From Ophiothrix spiculata (lineage: Eukaryota > Echinodermata > Ophiuroidea > Amphilepidida > Ophiotrichidae), in assembly GCA_000969725.1 (NCBI GenBank), contig JXSR01S035792.1: DNA of 20,328 nt; one strand, written 5' to 3'. Below, piece after piece: positions 17,462 through 20,328 of the stretch. The notes under the pieces are model-generated. The model saw nothing but the letters and a program-made list of their open reading frames with translations, searched no databases and was not told the DNA's origin. The translations under genes and the position numbers were made by a program. The stretch's first letter is position 1. The number at the start of each line of letters is the position of its first letter.

Positions 17462-18181
17462 TTAAGGCTGGGGTAGACCTTCAAATGGCATAAACCGTTT
17501 TTGTACTCTAACTTTCAAACCAATTGCATAAACTATATAAAAGTATACATTTTAAGAAGTGGATTTTTACACGGAACATGATGATGATATCAGTTTTTGA
17601 CCAAAAATGTCAATTTTGGCAAAAAATGCCAAAAACCGTATTTTTTGCCCCAAAATTTCTGGAAAGCCTAACTAAAATTTGCATTCATGAAATTTTGAAC
17701 TTTTTGATTTTTGGAATTTAGAAACAAATGTCTGGGAACGTTTTTCTCAAATTTTTGATTTTTATCTTATTTTTTGAAAAATTGACAAAAATAGGCCAAA
17801 AATTGTCATTTTGGTGGCAGCGGTGAGATTTTTTGCATTTTTTGACCTATTTTTGACATTTTTTGAAAAACTCGGGTAAAAATCAAAAATTTGAGAAAAA
17901 CGTTCCTAGCCATTTGTTTCTTAAGTTCCAAAAAGCAAAAAAGTTCAAAATTTAACGAATGCAAAATTTAGTTAGGCCTTCCAGAAATTTTGGGGCAAAA
18001 AATACGGTTTTGGGCATTTTTTGCCAAAATTGACATTTTTGGTCACCACCTGATATCATCATCATGTTCAGGGTAAAAATCCGCTTCTAAAAATGTATAC
18101 TTTTATATAGTTTATGCAATTAGTTTGAAAGCTAGAGTACAAAAACGGTTAATGCCATTTGAAGGTCTACCCCAGCCTTAA
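17462..18181. mobile_element. 712-bp near-perfect foldback element, TTAA-flanked
   Basis: The element proper is 17466-18177, between TTAA at 17462-17465 and 18178-18181. The left arm starts GGCTGGGGTAGACCTTCAAA and the right arm ends with its complement. Pairing continues through the arms (for example ATGATGATATCA with TGATATCATCATCAT, and CAAAAACCGTATTTTTTGCC with GGCAAAAAATACGGTTTTGG) down to a small centre around 17813-17830 (GGTGGCAGCGGTGAG). Each arm is about 350 bases with few mismatches. The 65-codon open frame inside (17524-17721) is incidental. A transcript in either direction would fold into a long double-stranded RNA. It is most likely a TTAA-target MITE. Confidence 0.9.
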
Positions 18182-18878
18182 TACAGCTAATAATTCAAAT
18201 GATGCAAGAATCTCAAAATGTTTTGGGAAAAGTTTTGGGATGATGCTGAACTGTCCAATGCCCCTTTAAGGATGTTTAAGTAAAAAATTGCCATTTTATT
18301 CCAGGCCTATTTAACGAGCCTGATATCTTGATATTTAAAGCTACAGTTTACTCTGAAACTAAATCTGAATGAAAGTATATATATGATCGTACATGATGAC
18401 TTATTAAATTAATTTTTGTACTTATGAGTATGAACATGATCATCAATATGACCTCTACACGGATATAAAAACCATCTTTCTTTGTGTATCAGTTTCAGTC
18501 AATTGATAGCATCAACTTCCTGCAACGCTAGATGTACACATTATGCCAATATTGATGTTTCCATGAAATTTATACTGCTTAATTAGTTAACATTAATAGT
18601 TTGAATGTTGTAATAATTTTTGTTGATGTTGCTGTGAGAATCCAGTAACAATTTGAAATGAGCCATTTTGGTTTGATGTGAGAGACACCATTTTAACATC
18701 TTTTTTAATATCTCTTTAAAATCTGCCCTACAAAGTTTATTCCAGCAATTTGATGATAACTGAATATCAGAAAAAAAATTGCAGAACTTTCTCAGGTAGT
18801 TGAAATAATTATTTAATCTTTTTAAAATTTTTTACTAATATTTTGCACCTTAACAAATAGACAAAATTACGAATGTTT
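18182..18878. other. AT-rich non-coding stretch
   Basis: No recognisable gene or repeat. CAATGCCCCTTTAAGG near 18257 resembles a right end of the TTAA/AGGG group without a visible left partner. Confidence 0.35.
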
Positions 18879-19090
18879 GAGGGAGCGGGTTAGCACAGCA
18901 ATAGTTCTCTCACTTTGCACCAATTTGATTCCAGCGCTGGGCGCTGCATTTGGTTTTCAGTCCATACTCGATTCCGTAGTGTTTTTTTTCAGATACTCCG
19001 GTCTTCCTCCTGCATTCAATACTGAATTTAAAAACATCTTGGAGCCTAGTTGAAGATAGGCTTCCTTTAGCTAATACTCGGTACCAATAA
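18879..19090 (+). mobile_element. Degraded tRNA-related SINE
   Basis: The head GAGGGAGCGGGTTAGCACAG (from 18879) with CAATAGTTCTCTC forms an A-box/D-arm region. About 35 bases later TTTGATTCCAGCG (18924-18936) stands where the B box (GGTTCGATTCC) is expected, with substitutions. The body contains CAGATACTCCGGTCTTCCTCC, a word seen in several widespread SINE bodies. The 3' end is indistinct, around 19080-19100. Divergence of the B box suggests an old copy unlikely to be transcribed. Confidence 0.6.
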
Positions 19091-19099
19091 CCAAGTTGG

Positions 19100-19640
19100 G
19101 TTTTCTTTTTAAAAACTATTTTTGTAACAAAATCTGGCTGCTAGATATTTCACTGTAAAAAAAAATTATCAAAAATACAAAATAACCTTGATGGTTTGAA
19201 CCCAGTTTAGACTCTAATTAAAGTTAAAATAGACAAATAAAAATTTAAACAGGCTTATTGAAATTCAAAATCCACCTCTAATTATAAAATCCAATTGATG
19301 GAATACAATTCTGTATGATTATTATTCAACAAGAAAAGCACCTCCGGCCATCCAAGATAAAGGTCTGATAACATTTGTCAGCTATAAAACACTTATAGGC
19401 TATTTTACAATTCACACTGATCACATAGTGATGAAACATTAGCTAGTTGTGAACTGTGATTGAGGGATCGTCTTCAGTATCTACTTAAATATCAACAGAA
19501 GTCTTCACATAGGCTTGTATTAGTTTTGTTATATTATGTTCGTTGTATTTTATTCTAATAATCATGGCCAAAACCAAAACATTGATAGACTTTTTAAACC
19601 TTATAATTTCAGGATTTCTAAAAATTAACAAAAATTTGTA
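19100..19640. other. AT-rich non-coding stretch
   Basis: No open frame of note, no pol III boxes and no repeat boundaries were identified. Confidence 0.4.
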
Positions 19641-19644
19641 ACCA

Positions 19645-19906
19645 GGTGTTGATTTCACTAAACATTACGATGCATCGTAGCTAACGAAGTGTTAATCAGC
19701 TCGTAACTACAACTAGACTTCATAAAGACGTGAAAACCCTTCGTATTAAAGTGTTCACCGCATCGTAAGGTAGATATGAATTATGCATTAAAAAAATTGA
19801 ACCCTTTGTTACATTGCATGGGGCCAAGAGGTGGTCGTAGCTAATGATGGGTTCTGGTCTTACGATGGGTTAAGAATGTATTTTAACGTTAGTGAAATCG
19901 ACCCCC
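19645..19906. mobile_element. MITE-like element with GATTTCACTAA terminal repeats
   Basis: The left end GGTGTTGATTTCACTAAACA (from 19645) and the right end, on the minus strand, GGGGGTCGATTTCACTAACG (from 19906 inward) are imperfect inverted repeats of about 22 bp. The interior repeats short words around ATCGTA/TACGAT (near 19668, 19760 and 19860). There is no coding capacity. A target-site duplication could not be defined. Superfamily not assigned. Confidence 0.6.
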
Positions 19907-19930
19907 AGTGTTCCCCAAAAAAAGACAAAA

Positions 19931-20054
19931 TTGGCGAAAATATTTTGCCAACTTTGCCTGGTTTTGAAATTGGCACAAATATTTTGCCAACTTTGTCTGG
20001 TTTTGAAATTGGCAAACATAGACAATTATATTTTGCCAACCGTGTCTGTTTTTA
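19931..20054 (+). repeat. 39-bp tandem repeat, about three units
   Basis: Unit 1 (19931-19969) and unit 2 (19970-20008) are nearly identical, reading TTGGC-AAATATTTTGCCAACT then TTG-CTGGTTTTGAAA. Unit 3 (20009-20054) is more diverged and has an insertion of about 7 bases. Each unit contains a small inverted pair, TTGGC/GCCAA. Because 39 is divisible by 3, plus- and minus-strand frames stay open across the array (81-90 codons on the plus strand, 83 on the minus), which explains the overlapping open frames here without any gene. Confidence 0.88.
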
Positions 20055-20328
20055 TGGGAACAGGTCACATATATAATAATTATACATCTGGTATAGCCTA
20101 CACGTATCTGTTGCTTGGGTGTATCCCAAGACGACATCACAGCACTGGCTCTTACTGGATGTGATATAGATGTATCGTCAATATGTCTAGGGTGTTTATT
20201 TATAAAAGGGTACCAACATGTGACATTGGCAATTTTGACCCTAAAACCAATATTTGTATTTTAACTTTGAAAAATAATTTCCCATGCTGTTTAATTTAAT
20301 ATCATTTGATTATGTGGGATGTTTCAAG
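20055..20328. other. Non-coding window end
   Basis: Nothing recognised in the final 270 bases; any feature may be cut by the window edge. Confidence 0.4.

Overview
The window looks like nuclear DNA from an animal, most likely a marine invertebrate. It is AT-rich, has no dense coding, and carries pol III-type SINEs, a decayed non-LTR retrotransposon and many short inverted-repeat transposons. No host exon, operon, rRNA or convincing functional tRNA gene can be supported. Nearly all open frames are short, share no recognisable motif, and often run open on both strands at once. The window is best read as an intergenic stretch or part of a long intron; the species assignment is inference.

Layout. 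At 510-723 is a foldback element, followed directly by the 3' end of a CR1/L2/jockey-type LINE (about 790-1671) with a (AAACTG)3 tail. A tandem duplication starts at that tail: copy A is 1651-2943 and copy B is 3024-4132. Copy A carries a minus-strand SINE (2501-2842) that copy B lacks. Next come a TIR element at 4535-4889, a perfect 23-bp palindrome at 5261-5283, a 218-bp hairpin element with a perfect 9-bp target-site duplication (6470-6687), a TTAA-flanked GC-rich insert (6875-6997) and an older TIR element (7756-8100). Between 9598 and 10186 a SINE, a hAT-like MITE and a pogo-like MITE lie almost end to end. A second SINE ending in (ATT)n is at 10622-10851.

The right half holds a TTAA-type element (11289-11812); a 774-bp element (12156-12929) with perfect 25-bp TIRs, a perfect 9-bp target-site duplication and an internal tRNA-like sequence; and a 165-bp element (13014-13178) with a 37-bp mini-copy nearby (13271-13307). 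Further right are another TTAA-type element (14149-14477), a GC-rich cluster of hairpins (15401-15500), a 97-bp tandem duplication (15693-15880), a 712-bp near-perfect hairpin (17466-18177), another SINE (18879-19090), a TIR element (19645-19906) and a 39-bp tandem repeat (19931-20054).

How the parts relate. The elements depend on proteins made elsewhere. The SINEs need a LINE reverse transcriptase, and two of them share a 3' tail. The DNA elements fall into groups by target-site duplication (9 bp, TTAA, TA, possible 6 bp), each implying an absent transposase. The most informative signals are the paired 9-bp-TSD elements with the same TIR start (AAGAGAAGA), one carrying a tRNA-like insert; the SINE presence/absence across the tandem duplication, which orders the events; and the large fold-back elements, whose transcripts would form long double-stranded RNA.
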